Source: Vagococcus xieshaowenii
GTDB taxonomy: Bacteria; Bacillota; Bacilli; Lactobacillales; Vagococcaceae
NCBI RefSeq assembly: GCF_004792515.1
Contig: NZ_CP038867.1
Location: 1 to 60,358 of the forward strand
Direction of reading: 5' to 3'
Length of the DNA stretch: 60,358 nucleotides
Shown here: piece by piece, positions 35,306 through 44,490 of the stretch
Layout of the letters: each line of letters opens with the position of its first letter
Numbering within the stretch: the first letter of the stretch is position 1
Position numbers and translations under genes: made by a program
The notes under the pieces: generated by a model
What the model was told of the DNA's origin: nothing
The model's input: the letters and a program-made list of their open reading frames with translations, nothing else
Database searches by the model: none

Positions 35306-36424
35306 ATGAAAAAAATATGGTCGTCTTGGTTGAAAGTTAAATTTATTTTACCTTTAATCCCACTTTTGATGGGTGCTTTATTACTACTGGTGGCGGCTGG
35401 AGGGTTAGTTGGTTTTATGTCGGACAATACCGTTGATGCACAAGTTGGCGGTGTAGGTAATAAGGGATTAAGCGAAAAAGTTATTGGCTACACCTCGCTT
35501 ATTCAGCAGTATGCGTCTAAATACGGGGTAGAAGAAGATGTTCCGTACTTACTTGCGATTATGGAAACAGAAAGTCGTGGTGAAGGTGACGACCCGATGC
35601 AATCAAGCGAAAGTGCGGGTCTCCCACCGAACGGTATTACGGGACCTGAATGGTCGATTGACCAAGGGGTTAAGTATTACGCAAGCATTTTAACTTTAGC
35701 AAAAAAATACGGTTTAGAAAGTGATAAAGAAGCCATTTGCCAAGCTTACAATTTCGGAGCTAGTTACATTTCCTATCTTGGAAAGGATGGGAAAAGGCAC
35801 TCTATTGACCTAGCCGAAGTCTTTTCTAAAGAGGTTGTGGCTCCTAGTTTAGGCAACACAACGGGTGAAACCTATCCCTATTTAAATGAGATTTCTTCGG
35901 CAGTAGGCAAGACCTATCTCTATAGAAATGGGGGTAATTTCTTCTATAGTTTACTGGTCTATCGTTACATTATTTTCGGTGGTTCGGTAGGAGAAGGTGG
36001 AAACGAAGGCATGGTTCAAACGGCTCTTTCTCAAATTGGAAATGTTGGCGGACAGAAATTTTGGAGTTGGTATGGCTATACAGGACGTGTTGAGTGGTGT
36101 GCCACATTTGTTAGTTGGGTTGCCGACCAAAATGGACATATTAAAGATGGTAGCGTACCAAAATTCGCTTATTGTCCAACCGGCATTGATTGGTTCAAAC
36201 AAAAAAATCAATGGTTATCTGGCGGACAAACACCAAGAGTTGGCGACATCATATTCTTTGATTGGGACGGTGACGGTGTGAGTGATCACGTGGGAATTGT
36301 TGAAAGAACTGACGATAAAACCGTCTATACAGTAGAAGGTAATACCTCTGACCAAGTAGCAAAAAGACAATATGGCCTAACGTCTTCAGTAGTAATGGGA
36401 TACGGACAACCAGCTTATAAATAA
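35306..36424 (+). CDS. Bifunctional wall hydrolase: lysozyme-like plus CHAP
   Basis: 372 residues: membrane anchor (~13-38), a phage-type lysozyme/transglycosylase domain with catalytic-type glutamate in AIMETESRGEGDD, then a CHAP amidase/endopeptidase domain with Cys in VEWCATFVSW and His in DHVGIVE. Such two-domain enzymes (PrgK, TcpG, VirB1-like) open the peptidoglycan for the mating channel. Encoded right after VirB4. Confidence 0.88.
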   Translation: MKKIWSSWLKVKFILPLIPLLMGALLLLVAAGGLVGFMSDNTVDAQVGGVGNKGLSEKVIGYTSLIQQYASKYGVEEDVPYLLAIMETESRGEGDDPMQSSESAGLPPNGITGPEWSIDQGVKYYASILTLAKKYGLESDKEAICQAYNFGASYISYLGKDGKRHSIDLAEVFSKEVVAPSLGNTTGETYPYLNEISSAVGKTYLYRNGGNFFYSLLVYRYIIFGGSVGEGGNEGMVQTALSQIGNVGGQKFWSWYGYTGRVEWCATFVSWVADQNGHIKDGSVPKFAYCPTGIDWFKQKNQWLSGGQTPRVGDIIFFDWDGDGVSDHVGIVERTDDKTVYTVEGNTSDQVAKRQYGLTSSVVMGYGQPAYK

Positions 36425-36445
36425 AATCAGGAAGGAAGAATAAGA

Positions 36446-37084
36446 ATGAAGAAAACAATTATTAGTGGTGGCATTTTACTATGTTTAATAGGAGGCCTGT
36501 GTGGTTTTTTCGTGGGTAATCATGCGTCAAAAAATAAAACGAGCCTCACAGAGCTCCCTGATACATCGAATACTAGTACATTTGTGACTAAAGAGAGTGA
36601 AAGTGAAAAAATACCAAAAGAAGAAAGCACACCAGCACCTAATTCATTAACAAAAGAACAAGAAGATACTTTTAAATATAATCAACATTTGACTGACATT
36701 GAACAAGTCGTAGATGACTTTATGGAGGTCTATGATAATACGTCAACGGATGATTTCAAAGAGAAGATGAAGGAAGTCTATCCTATTATGACGGAAGAAG
36801 CTCAAATACAAGTTCGACCTTATTATGAAGGCGATAGAAACATGATGAGTATTGAAGGGTCTCTAGAAAATGCGAAGCATTTTGTCCGCTATAGACTAGG
36901 GAGTGACTATGCTGTCGTGTTGACGATGATGGATAAAAAAGTTCGATACAATGGCGAGAATACTGTTTACTTAGAACACACTATCGTTCGTCATGATCTT
37001 CTTCTAAAGGACAATAAATGGTTGATTAATAGTCGAATTGAAAAAGTATTTAACGATAGTGACCCTATGAAAATGTTTGAATAA
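36446..37084 (+). CDS. VirB8/PrgL-like bitopic protein
   Basis: 212 residues: one N-terminal membrane helix (IISGGILLCLIGGLCGFFVG), a Ser/Thr/Glu spacer and a C-terminal domain of ~130 residues with an NTF2-like pattern (VVDDFMEVYDNTSTDDF ... LEHTIVRHDLLLKDNKWLI). NTF2-fold VirB8 homologues bridge the channel outside the membrane. Assignment rests on topology, domain size and place after the wall hydrolase, as prgL in pCF10. Confidence 0.6.
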   Translation: MKKTIISGGILLCLIGGLCGFFVGNHASKNKTSLTELPDTSNTSTFVTKESESEKIPKEESTPAPNSLTKEQEDTFKYNQHLTDIEQVVDDFMEVYDNTSTDDFKEKMKEVYPIMTEEAQIQVRPYYEGDRNMMSIEGSLENAKHFVRYRLGSDYAVVLTMMDKKVRYNGENTVYLEHTIVRHDLLLKDNKWLINSRIEKVFNDSDPMKMFE

Positions 37085-37095
37085 GGGGAGCGACT

Positions 37096-37944
37096 ATGCA
37101 GATAAAGAAAAGTAAAATCGACCAATTAAGAGATTGGTGGGAAGTCGCTTCTATACGACTAAGAAGGTCACAATCTAAGATTTATATCGTGTGGTTTTTA
37201 GGGATTGTGGTCTTTTACTCGGTCATGATAGGCGCACGTTTTGTCACCAATAACGACCCTGTCTTTCTATCAAGTAAAGCAGGGGAACAAGTCGTTATCG
37301 CTAATAATACCTATGAACTAGTTGAAAGTAAAATAGATGATAATAACCGCTCGCTTACTCTTTCTTTAGGGAATACAGACTTAGGGATTTCCGTAGAAGA
37401 TTACGAAGTGAGTGCCTCGTTTGAATATCGAAATAGTTCAGAAATTCAAACGAAGATAGAGACCTTCACAGGTGATAATAACTACATGACCATTTATGCA
37501 ACCGACTTACCTAAGCAGTGGGATGTCATTAAAGTTCATGTATCTATTAAGTCAGAAACAAGCGAAGGTGACGAAGTATTTTATATCAGTAAGCAAGATA
37601 AAAAATCAGAAGTTATCACACCACCAACCGAAAATAGTGTAGGTGCTGCAAGTGTTAAATACGCTATTGGCTTACGTCAACAACTGCTTGATGACTTAGA
37701 TAAACAGGAAGAAACGATTCATCAGAATACAGAAAATAATCACGAAACGATTGCTCGATTAACCGAACAATTATCGTTCCAAACGGAAACTCAACAGACA
37801 GATACACAGGCTCAAATCAGCAATTTAGAAAATCAAAACACTCAAAATGACAACCAGTTAGTTCAACTAGATAAAGATAGAATTGAGTATTTGAATCAGA
37901 TTGAAAAGCTAAAAGAACGTCAAAAAGTGTTTGAAAATCACTAG
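37096..37944 (+). CDS. Membrane-anchored protein with C-terminal coiled coil
   Basis: 282 residues: N-terminal cytoplasmic segment, a membrane helix (YIVWFLGIVVFYSVMIGARF), a beta-rich domain (~70-185) and a Gln/Asn-rich coiled coil (~195-280, LEKQ-type heptads such as IARLTEQLSFQTETQQ). Last gene of the channel block; its stop touches the candidate oriT. Unknown family; a surface or channel-cap role is inferred. Confidence 0.6.
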   Translation: MQIKKSKIDQLRDWWEVASIRLRRSQSKIYIVWFLGIVVFYSVMIGARFVTNNDPVFLSSKAGEQVVIANNTYELVESKIDDNNRSLTLSLGNTDLGISVEDYEVSASFEYRNSSEIQTKIETFTGDNNYMTIYATDLPKQWDVIKVHVSIKSETSEGDEVFYISKQDKKSEVITPPTENSVGAASVKYAIGLRQQLLDDLDKQEETIHQNTENNHETIARLTEQLSFQTETQQTDTQAQISNLENQNTQNDNQLVQLDKDRIEYLNQIEKLKERQKVFENH

Positions 37945-37974
37945 CGTCAAAGCGGCGCCATCTTGGCGCATATC

Positions 37975-38048
37975 CGACGCCAAGCGACGTCAACCCGACG
38001 TCAAGTTGGCGCATTGTTGACGTCAAGGCGACGTAAATCCGACGCCAA
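37975..38048. repeat. Helically phased 9-bp iterons
   Basis: Copies of CGACGYCAA (one as TGACGTCAA, one as CGACGTAAA) start at 37975, 37985, 37996, 38018, 38029 and 38040: spacing 10, 11, 22, 11, 11. The empty slot near 38007 holds the inverted form TTGGCGC, as does 37963. One face of the helix would thus be lined with binding sites, probably for the ribbon-helix-helix protein encoded at 38214. Confidence 0.75.
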
Positions 38049-38138
38049 ACTAAACATATTTGCTACTATCGAAAACACCTCGCACTGCGAGGTCTGGCAC
38101 ATTTGTGCTAGCAGTTTTCCCTTATGCTCTTTATCAAA

Positions 38139-38177
38139 ACATCCCTAAATGGTCGCTTCGCTCCCTTTAGGGTGTTT
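38139..38177 (+). terminator. Terminator of the secretion operon
   Basis: ACATCCCTAAA pairs with TTTAGGGTGT around a GGTCGCTTCGCTCC centre, followed by TTTTTA. It could also serve as a structural part of oriT. Confidence 0.65.
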
Positions 38178-38213
38178 TTATAAACGCAGAACAAGTCTAA
38201 AGGAGGTCTTGCT

Positions 38214-38498
38214 ATGACCAATAATGTAACCAAACCACCGACTATTACGATAAGAAATCTTCCTCGTGATAAACAAATTAGGATACAAGAGCTTGCTAAA
38301 CAGTCAAACAAATCTATGAACACGTATCTGTGTGACATACTCTCTGATATTGCGGAACGATACGAAGTAAAAGAGACTGAATCACGTTATGCAGAACTAC
38401 TACAACAGACAATAGAAGCGTTAAATTTATCGACTGCTGAGTTACAAAAAAATCAACAATTAATCAACATGCTACTGGGAGGAAATGAAGATGAGTGA
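38214..38498 (+). CDS. Ribbon-helix-helix oriT accessory protein
   Basis: 94 residues with an Arc/CopG-type ribbon-helix-helix at the N-terminus (TITIRNLPRDKQIRIQELAK) and a helical C-terminus. Strong ribosome site AAAGGAGG. Lying between oriT and the relaxase, it is in the position of PcfF/MobC-like accessory factors that bind oriT and recruit the relaxase; the phased iterons are the obvious target. Confidence 0.7.
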   Translation: MTNNVTKPPTITIRNLPRDKQIRIQELAKQSNKSMNTYLCDILSDIAERYEVKETESRYAELLQQTIEALNLSTAELQKNQQLINMLLGGNEDE

Positions 38499-38961
38499 TA
38501 ATGAAAAATTAGAAAGACTATGTACTAGAATGACATCCGAGGGGAAAGAATGGCTTACTGAATACATGAAAAACTCACAATCTCGTTCTCTAGGTGAAGC
38601 GATTGATAAACTTATCATACAAACTAAATCGCAAAATCAAAATCAGCTATTAGGTGAAATTTTATCAGAAGAAATTGCAACTAGAGTGATCGCTGAATTG
38701 AAAGAACCAATCGACATCTTGCGACGTCGTACAGGATACTCAGACCGACAAACGAAAGTATTAACGGAAGTTTTAAACCACATGGTAAACACGTTACAAC
38801 TGGATAGAATGAAAAATGAAGTCGTCACAACCAACCTTGCGAAGACAAACGTTATGATGGTTGCTGAAGAACGCGTCAAGGAACAATTGGACCATTTCGC
38901 CCAACAAGCCGCTACTAAAAAAGCCCAACGTCAACTAGAAAATGTGAAGGCTAATGAGTAG
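38491..38961 (+). CDS. Second relaxosome accessory protein, helical
   Basis: About 156 residues from ATG 38491 (GGAGG 8 bases upstream; ATG 38485 is too close). All-helical, charged, with a C-terminal coiled-coil-like stretch (AAEERVKEQLDHF-type pattern). Overlaps both neighbours (ribbon-helix-helix gene and relaxase), so the three are co-translated. No family recognised. Confidence 0.6.
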   Translation: MSDNEKLERLCTRMTSEGKEWLTEYMKNSQSRSLGEAIDKLIIQTKSQNQNQLLGEILSEEIATRVIAELKEPIDILRRRTGYSDRQTKVLTEVLNHMVNTLQLDRMKNEVVTTNLAKTNVMMVAEERVKEQLDHFAQQAATKKAQRQLENVKANE

Positions 38962-40198
38962 TTCGCCTGGTATTATTGCGCGTGCTAAGTTTGTCACACC
39001 AGGCACCAAAAAATACAAAAAAGCAATTGATTATATTGATCGCTCGCAAGCGGTCAGAGGGAAAAATGTAGAAGAATGGCACGCCTTTTCAAATGAGAAG
39101 GCGTTACAAATAAAGAACAATGAAGGGCGTATTACAACGCTCTTTTCTTCTTCACAAGATTACGTCGATAATCAAGGGAAACAAACTATTAAAGAGAACT
39201 TTATTACCGCACAAGAGAAAGACAGTCCGATGTGGCAAACCGTTTTTTCGTTTGATAATGATTATTTAAAAGAGCTTGGACTTCTACAAGAAGGCAACAC
39301 AACCTATCTAAATGAAGGTAAAATTCGAGAAGCTACTCGACTTGCGATTGCGAAAATGGCCGATGATATGAACCTTGGTCCGTCTGTGTCCTGGGCGGGT
39401 GCTATTCACTATAATACAGATAACATTCACGTTCATACGATGATGGTGTTAACCGAACCAGAAGGCGTATTACCTAAATGTCACTATCAAGGAAAAGAAC
39501 AATATAGAGGGAAAATCCCGCCAAAGACTGTCCGACACATTAAGTCTGTTTTCGCCAATAAGATAGAAAATAGAGAACCTTCTTTAGTAAGGATTAGCTA
39601 TTTAATGCGTGAAGCGATTGCTAAAGATTTAACTCAACCTTACGTATTGAATAAGGATGTTACCTTGTTGAATCAGCTAAATCAATTCAAACGTTCGTTA
39701 CCTAAAGATAGAAGAACATGGGCCTACAATCATTCAGAGTTTGCTCCATATCGAGAAGAACTTGACCGATTGACACACACCCTCATGACGACTCACCAAC
39801 CACATGTTTTCAAAGAGTTAGATGCCTTATTGAAAGAACAAACGGCTTTCTATTTACGTGTCTATGGTGAAAATTCGGTGGAAGGTAATCAAGGAAAAGA
39901 GTATCGTGACAACAAACTACAAGAGCTACGTCAAATGACAGGGAATGCCCTACTAAGACAACTAAAAAGTGGGGAAATAGAAACAACCAACACACCAAAC
40001 CAACCGTTTAGACACACGACTAATTATTCAAACAATTACGCAACAAGGTATTCACCCGTTACAAAAAAAGACCTTTATAACATGAAAGCAGCCACGGTAG
40101 AAACGCAACAAGATTTTCTAAATAAGTGTGCGTATGAAAGAGAACAATTCCGTAAGGAACAACAACGAAAATATGAGATTGAACATGGAATAAGCTAA
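38954..40198 (+). CDS. MobP2-like relaxase
   Basis: 414 residues. The N-terminus (PGIIARAKFVTPGTKKYKKA, then YIDRSQAVRG) holds the candidate catalytic tyrosine, and DNIHVHTMMVL around residue 155 is the HxH metal-binding motif of MOBP relaxases. It would nick oriT, stay bound to the 5' end and pilot the strand into the recipient. Overlaps the accessory gene by 8 bases. Its own stop sits inside a terminator hairpin. Confidence 0.85.
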   Translation: MSSSPGIIARAKFVTPGTKKYKKAIDYIDRSQAVRGKNVEEWHAFSNEKALQIKNNEGRITTLFSSSQDYVDNQGKQTIKENFITAQEKDSPMWQTVFSFDNDYLKELGLLQEGNTTYLNEGKIREATRLAIAKMADDMNLGPSVSWAGAIHYNTDNIHVHTMMVLTEPEGVLPKCHYQGKEQYRGKIPPKTVRHIKSVFANKIENREPSLVRISYLMREAIAKDLTQPYVLNKDVTLLNQLNQFKRSLPKDRRTWAYNHSEFAPYREELDRLTHTLMTTHQPHVFKELDALLKEQTAFYLRVYGENSVEGNQGKEYRDNKLQELRQMTGNALLRQLKSGEIETTNTPNQPFRHTTNYSNNYATRYSPVTKKDLYNMKAATVETQQDFLNKCAYEREQFRKEQQRKYEIEHGIS

Positions 40199-40217
40199 TG
40201 TAGCTTGTTCCTTTTTT
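40187..40217 (+). terminator. Terminator after relaxase
   Basis: GGAATAAGCT pairs with AGCTTGTTCC around ATGT, followed by TTTTTT; the relaxase stop codon lies in the loop region. It separates the relaxosome operon from ltrC/ssb. Confidence 0.75.
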
Positions 40218-40246
40218 GTACTCAACATTAGGAAGGTAGGATAAAT

Positions 40247-42394
40247 ATGACGAAAACAGAACGTAAAATTTATAGTAAAGAGGACATTAAACGTGCAACA
40301 GCTGTCGATATGGTATCGTTTGTTCAGTCGCACGGTAAAGGAGAGCTGAGTGGTGGCGGACGCTATCCAAAGTATCTTATCAACGGCCACGACTCCATTG
40401 TCATTGATAGAAGAATGAACCGATACTTTCACAACGGACAAGGAACAGGGGACAACATTATTGGGTTATTAACGAAGTACGAAGGATATGGCTTTCAACA
40501 AGCGGTGGCGTTGTTACTGGGAGACGATTTTGAACCTTATAAGAGCGTTTCGGAAGAAGAACTAACGGAAGAGTACCAATATCAGTATGAACTTGATCAC
40601 GAGGTAACCGTCGCAAAAGATTATTTGATTAAGCAACGAGGAATAGATAAAGATATTGTTGATTACTTAGTGGAACAGAAATTTTTAGTACAAGATAAAC
40701 GCTATAAAAGTGCCGTCTTAAATTGGAAACCTTTAGGTTTGGGAAGTAAAGAGCCGATTGGTGCAACGTCAATTTTAACCGGTCATGTATCAGAAGGTAG
40801 CCCCAAAAAGTATATTATGAAAACATCGGAAAAGAACTATGGCTTCAACATTACGTTAGGCGAACCGAGGAAGTATTATTTCTTTGAAGCAAGTATTGAC
40901 TTACTGTCGTATTGGTCGTTGAATAAAGATTTAACCGATGCTAGATTGATTTGTTTAGAAGGATTAAAACCCGAAACAGTTTTAAAATTCGTTGAAGAAG
41001 GTATGAAAGAATTTGAAACACTTCCAACTGAAGGAATTTACTATGGTGTCGATAATGATGTTGCAGGTCAACGCTTTTTCGATAAAATTGACCGTCAATT
41101 CAATTTCAGAAACACACAAACCAACCAACTAATAACCAACCATGCGCTTATCGTAGATGACTACGTGATACCAACAAACTTTATGAACCAACTGACTTCA
41201 ATCGCTGAAGAAAAAGAGATTGATTGGCGACTTTTAGCAACAGTTGCAAAAGTAGAAAACAACTTTAGTACACAAAATCGAATGGCCAACGCACTTAACT
41301 TATATGGTTACTTTGCGGAAAATGATCGTGAACCTAAAAAAGTAGTAGACGTGACAAATAGTCTGGAAAAACTAGCCTCAGTTATTCAAGAAAACAATCT
41401 CACTATCGACACGCTTGTTTCAATCTATCAAGATAGAGAACAGCCTTTAAGTGAAAGCGAAAGACTTTGGGCTACTGATAAGTTTAAAGAAGTTTATGAG
41501 GTATTCTCCTCAGAACAATTTAGGGTTAAGGACAATGTAGCGAAAGATTGGAACAACCAGTTACTTGTTGAACGTGCGGGAGGATTAAAAACTGAATTAG
41601 AAACACTATATGGCATTAACGAAGCTATCGACTCAATCTCTAGGGAAACGAAAGGTAGATTTACCTATTACTTACAAGACGCTGCTGATTGGGAAAACGT
41701 AAAGAACCGACTAACTAACGTCTATCAAGTAGATGAACATTTAGTCAACGCCTTAATGTCTAAACGCTTGATTCGTCAAGACGAAAATCAACGAATTGTC
41801 TATTTATGGGCGAAAGATGGTGAAGTTCGGGGAGGACAATATACCGGAACCATTGAAGATAAAAGTTTTGGTAGACAAAAAATCGAAAAAGGAATTATGG
41901 ACCTTTCACAAGAAGGGTATGGCTTTAACTTTACTATTGGACAACCGAACACTATTTATTTCTTCCAATCTCCTGAAGACTTACTAGCGTATTGGTCATT
42001 AAAGAAAGGGGAGCTAAAGAACGCCACATTATTTAGTTTATCTGATGACTCACCTCAATCCATGATTGATATTATTAATGAACGATTACAGGAAGGAGCG
42101 GCCTTTAAAACTATTCATGTCACTATCAACCACACTAAATCAGGGGCAGAACTCTTGGACGGTATTTCTCAATTAGAAGCGTTTAATCGACAAGATAGAA
42201 CCTTGCGAACACATAATGGGGATGTTCTTCCTATTCAATCAGAACGTCCTATTTTTGGTAAAACATGGTCCGAAGAAAATGTCGCAAAGAAGCAACGAAT
42301 GGCCCGGTTAAATGAGTACTATCGATTTCAAAAAGGGAACCAACAAAAGCAGTCGTTCGGCATGACGACACAAGAAAAAACACCTAGCAGGTAG
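40247..42394 (+). CDS. LtrC-like DUF3991/toprim protein, duplicated module
   Basis: 715 residues. The first half has a DnaG-like N-terminus (GGGRYPKYLINGHDSIVIDR) and a DUF3991-toprim module with GVDNDVAGQRFFDKI, the acidic toprim pair. The second half repeats the pattern (YGFNFTIGQPNTIYFFQSPEDLLAYWSL versus YGFNITLGEPRKYYFFEASIDLLSYWSL) but the acidic motif is replaced by HVTINHTKSG. Related LtrC proteins are thought to prime or protect the transferred strand. The second copy looks catalytically dead. Confidence 0.75.
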   Translation: MTKTERKIYSKEDIKRATAVDMVSFVQSHGKGELSGGGRYPKYLINGHDSIVIDRRMNRYFHNGQGTGDNIIGLLTKYEGYGFQQAVALLLGDDFEPYKSVSEEELTEEYQYQYELDHEVTVAKDYLIKQRGIDKDIVDYLVEQKFLVQDKRYKSAVLNWKPLGLGSKEPIGATSILTGHVSEGSPKKYIMKTSEKNYGFNITLGEPRKYYFFEASIDLLSYWSLNKDLTDARLICLEGLKPETVLKFVEEGMKEFETLPTEGIYYGVDNDVAGQRFFDKIDRQFNFRNTQTNQLITNHALIVDDYVIPTNFMNQLTSIAEEKEIDWRLLATVAKVENNFSTQNRMANALNLYGYFAENDREPKKVVDVTNSLEKLASVIQENNLTIDTLVSIYQDREQPLSESERLWATDKFKEVYEVFSSEQFRVKDNVAKDWNNQLLVERAGGLKTELETLYGINEAIDSISRETKGRFTYYLQDAADWENVKNRLTNVYQVDEHLVNALMSKRLIRQDENQRIVYLWAKDGEVRGGQYTGTIEDKSFGRQKIEKGIMDLSQEGYGFNFTIGQPNTIYFFQSPEDLLAYWSLKKGELKNATLFSLSDDSPQSMIDIINERLQEGAAFKTIHVTINHTKSGAELLDGISQLEAFNRQDRTLRTHNGDVLPIQSERPIFGKTWSEENVAKKQRMARLNEYYRFQKGNQQKQSFGMTTQEKTPSR

Positions 42395-42405
42395 GAGGCA
42401 ACATA

Positions 42406-42816
42406 ATGAATAACGGCAATGTAGTAGGTAGATTAACCAAAACACCACAATTAAAGACCACGAAAAACGGGACGTCAGTTTGTACGTTTACGATGGCGGT
42501 GGATCGACCAGGAACATACGGTGATAAGAAAAAAGTTGATTTTATCGATTGGATACTTTGGCGAAAAGACGCCGAAAACTTTGTTAAATATTGTCGAAAA
42601 GGCACACTTTTGGCTGTGACAGGTATCATTACCACAAGAATTTACAAGGATAGGGACGGTAAAAATCGAAAGATAACGGAACTAACGGGAACATTTTTCC
42701 AAATTTTAAAGCAACCAACAACTAAAGAAACGATGGAAGAAAGCAATCAAAACCATCATTTAAAAGATGATACGGACTATTTCATCGACATTTCTGACGA
42801 TGATGTACCGTTCTAA
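42406..42816 (+). CDS. ssb: Single-stranded DNA-binding protein
   Basis: 136 residues: OB-fold with the SSB start NNGNVVGRLTKTPQLK, VCTFTMAVDR and the WILWRKDAENF segment, and the acidic tail ending DISDDDVPF that binds replication partners. Ribosome site AGGAGG. Plasmid SSBs coat the incoming strand. Last gene before the insertion sequence. Confidence 0.9.
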   Translation: MNNGNVVGRLTKTPQLKTTKNGTSVCTFTMAVDRPGTYGDKKKVDFIDWILWRKDAENFVKYCRKGTLLAVTGIITTRIYKDRDGKNRKITELTGTFFQILKQPTTKETMEESNQNHHLKDDTDYFIDISDDDVPF

Positions 42817-42825
42817 AAAAAGCGT

Positions 42826-42851
42826 GAAAATGTTGTTAATTCAACATTTTC
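42826..42851 (+). terminator. Terminator stem cut at its base by the insertion sequence
   Basis: GAAAATGTTG pairs with CAACATTTTC, but where the T-run should follow, the left end of the ISL3 element begins at the next base (42852). Transcripts may therefore read into the element. Confidence 0.6.
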
Positions 42852-44377
42852 GGCTCTTTGTCAAATTGGACTGATGAGTAATTTTAGCCAACCATGAAAT
42901 TGGGAAAAACATTCTCTGATTTCATGGTTTTTTGTTATTTAATGATTAATTTCTATCAAACCTTCGGTTAAAAAGATTCTAATCCTCATATTGCTGAAAG
43001 ATTTGAATCCATAAGAAACTCGTTTTAATGTTTTGATGTGTGTATTCTTTGCTTCAATCTTCCCATTTGAATAGGGATGTATTAAAGCATTGGTAATTCC
43101 TTCTTGATGACGTATTAGGTTTTGTGCTTGTCCTTTAAACTCTTCATCTAATTCTTCTGGTAAAGTATTCAATAATTCAAAGAATCGTTCATATTCTTTT
43201 CTTCTAAATGAATCTAATAAATCATGGAAGTAGCCATAGGCTAATTTTAGAGGTTCGGAAAAATCTAATAACCGATCAATCATCATCTGTTCGGTCAAAT
43301 AAGTATCCTTATTTGACCGAAAGCTCGGCCATCTTTTGTATTCAGAGATATTAATGTCTAATCTATTTTTAAGTAGGAAGCGCCAATTTTTCTTAAGTTT
43401 ACTTGCTTCTACTTTATGTCCCGATGCCTTGAGTTTTTTCATTTCCCGTACTCTGAAACTATTAAAGGCTTCATTCAAATGTTTAACAATATGAAAACGA
43501 TCAATGATTAATTCAGCATTTGGAAAGATAACCTTCACTAATTGGAAATAAGCCGCATTCATATCTGTCACTAGGTATTTGACTCTTAAACGTTCTTCAT
43601 CCGGATAGCAGCTAAAGTGAGGGATAAGATAATTTAATCTTCTGCTTTCCAATATTTCAACTAATCGTCCTGATTCGCCGTCAGCACAAATAAAACTCAT
43701 AGAGTCTTCTGAAGCAGTATGTGAACGGAATTCATCCACCATTAAAACCTCTGGCAACCAACGGTTTTCTGCCTTAGGAAGGTATGTTTCTAAAGTTTTT
43801 AATACCTGAATCACTTTACTAATTGAAACACTACATAATTTAGCAATTAATTTAAGAGAAATTCTTTCAGCTATTAATTCAATGATTTTAGCTTCAATTA
43901 TCCTCGAAATATTGTGGGAAGGTCGAACTAAATCAATTTGCGAAGTCCAGTGCGTATTACAATTGTAACAACGATAGCGCTGTTTAGATAACTTCATAGA
44001 GACAATCCCTGTATTCTCATGTGTCAATAGGACATCTATCTTCTTAGAGCCATTCTTAACAATAATGTACTTTCCGGCGTTGTTTCGGGGCGAAGAACCG
44101 CATTCGGGACAAACTATGGCTTTAGGTTTATAGCTAGCTTGTATAATTTTCGCCGGCTTATTACGGTAGGTTCCTTCGGAAACACTAGAAATTATTAAAT
44201 TAGGGTCTTCAATTCCATAAATTTTTTTGATATCATTAGTCATAGCATATCGCTCCTTTTGTTTGTTTTGTGTCGTAACTTAATATTAACAAAAGGCGAT
44301 ATGTTTTTTTATAATTAAATACAAAAATAGGACTGAAGAAGGAAAAATCCTTCATCAGTCCTATTTATTATAGAGCC
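42852..44377 (-). mobile_element. ISL3-family insertion sequence
   Basis: About 1526 bp. Left end GGCTCTTTGTCAAATTGGAC and right end (reverse complement) GGCTCTATAATAAATAGGAC share GGCTCT, AAAT and GGACTGATGA. One transposase gene lies inside on the minus strand. The 8 bases outside each end (ACATTTTC left, ATAACTTT right) do not match, so there is no target duplication; this points to deletion or recombination after insertion. The right end sits inside a type I toxin locus. Confidence 0.85.
42939..44243 (-). CDS. ISL3-family transposase
   Basis: 434 residues: N-terminal zinc-binding region (CPECGSSPRNN ... YRCYNCNTHW), helix-turn-helix, then DDE transposase with MVDEFRS, VTDMNAAYFQLV and ..IDRFHIVKHLNEAF, and the C-terminal NGKIEAKNTHIKTLKR with the last acidic residue. 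Frame intact, so potentially active. Confidence 0.92.
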   Translation of the reverse strand: MTNDIKKIYGIEDPNLIISSVSEGTYRNKPAKIIQASYKPKAIVCPECGSSPRNNAGKYIIVKNGSKKIDVLLTHENTGIVSMKLSKQRYRCYNCNTHWTSQIDLVRPSHNISRIIEAKIIELIAERISLKLIAKLCSVSISKVIQVLKTLETYLPKAENRWLPEVLMVDEFRSHTASEDSMSFICADGESGRLVEILESRRLNYLIPHFSCYPDEERLRVKYLVTDMNAAYFQLVKVIFPNAELIIDRFHIVKHLNEAFNSFRVREMKKLKASGHKVEASKLKKNWRFLLKNRLDINISEYKRWPSFRSNKDTYLTEQMMIDRLLDFSEPLKLAYGYFHDLLDSFRRKEYERFFELLNTLPEELDEEFKGQAQNLIRHQEGITNALIHPYSNGKIEAKNTHIKTLKRVSYGFKSFSNMRIRIFLTEGLIEINH

Positions 44378-44490
44378 ATAACTTTAGCGAGTTAACGGTT
44401 ATTTTTACCAAAATTTGCTACCGTCTTAAACGGTCTACCTCTAAGGGACGTATTCGCGTACGTCTCTTTTTGTTGTCTTTATTATACTTC
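44378..44490 (-). ncRNA. Remnant type I antitoxin RNA locus
   Basis: Homologous to 50737-50845, sharing TAAGGGACGTATTCGCGTAC and flanks. It keeps the antitoxin hairpin ACCGT-CTTAA-ACGGT and a minus-strand promoter (TTTACT, 17 bases, TATAAT near 44483-44488), plus the last toxin codons (ITLAS-stop on the plus strand). The toxin body is gone and the RNA's terminator is cut in half by the insertion sequence. Confidence 0.6.

Larger units (their letters stand above)
37945..38190. other. oriT: Candidate origin of transfer (oriT)
   Basis: Gene-free, locally GC-rich 250 bp between the secretion genes and the relaxase operon, the standard place for oriT. It contains a phased iteron array (37975-38048), two small hairpins (ACCTCGC/GCGAGGT at 38077-38093; GCACA/TGTGC at 38097-38108) and a terminator hairpin. 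The hairpins next to an iteron array match the general plan of MOBP origins. The nick site cannot be placed from sequence alone. Confidence 0.6.
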
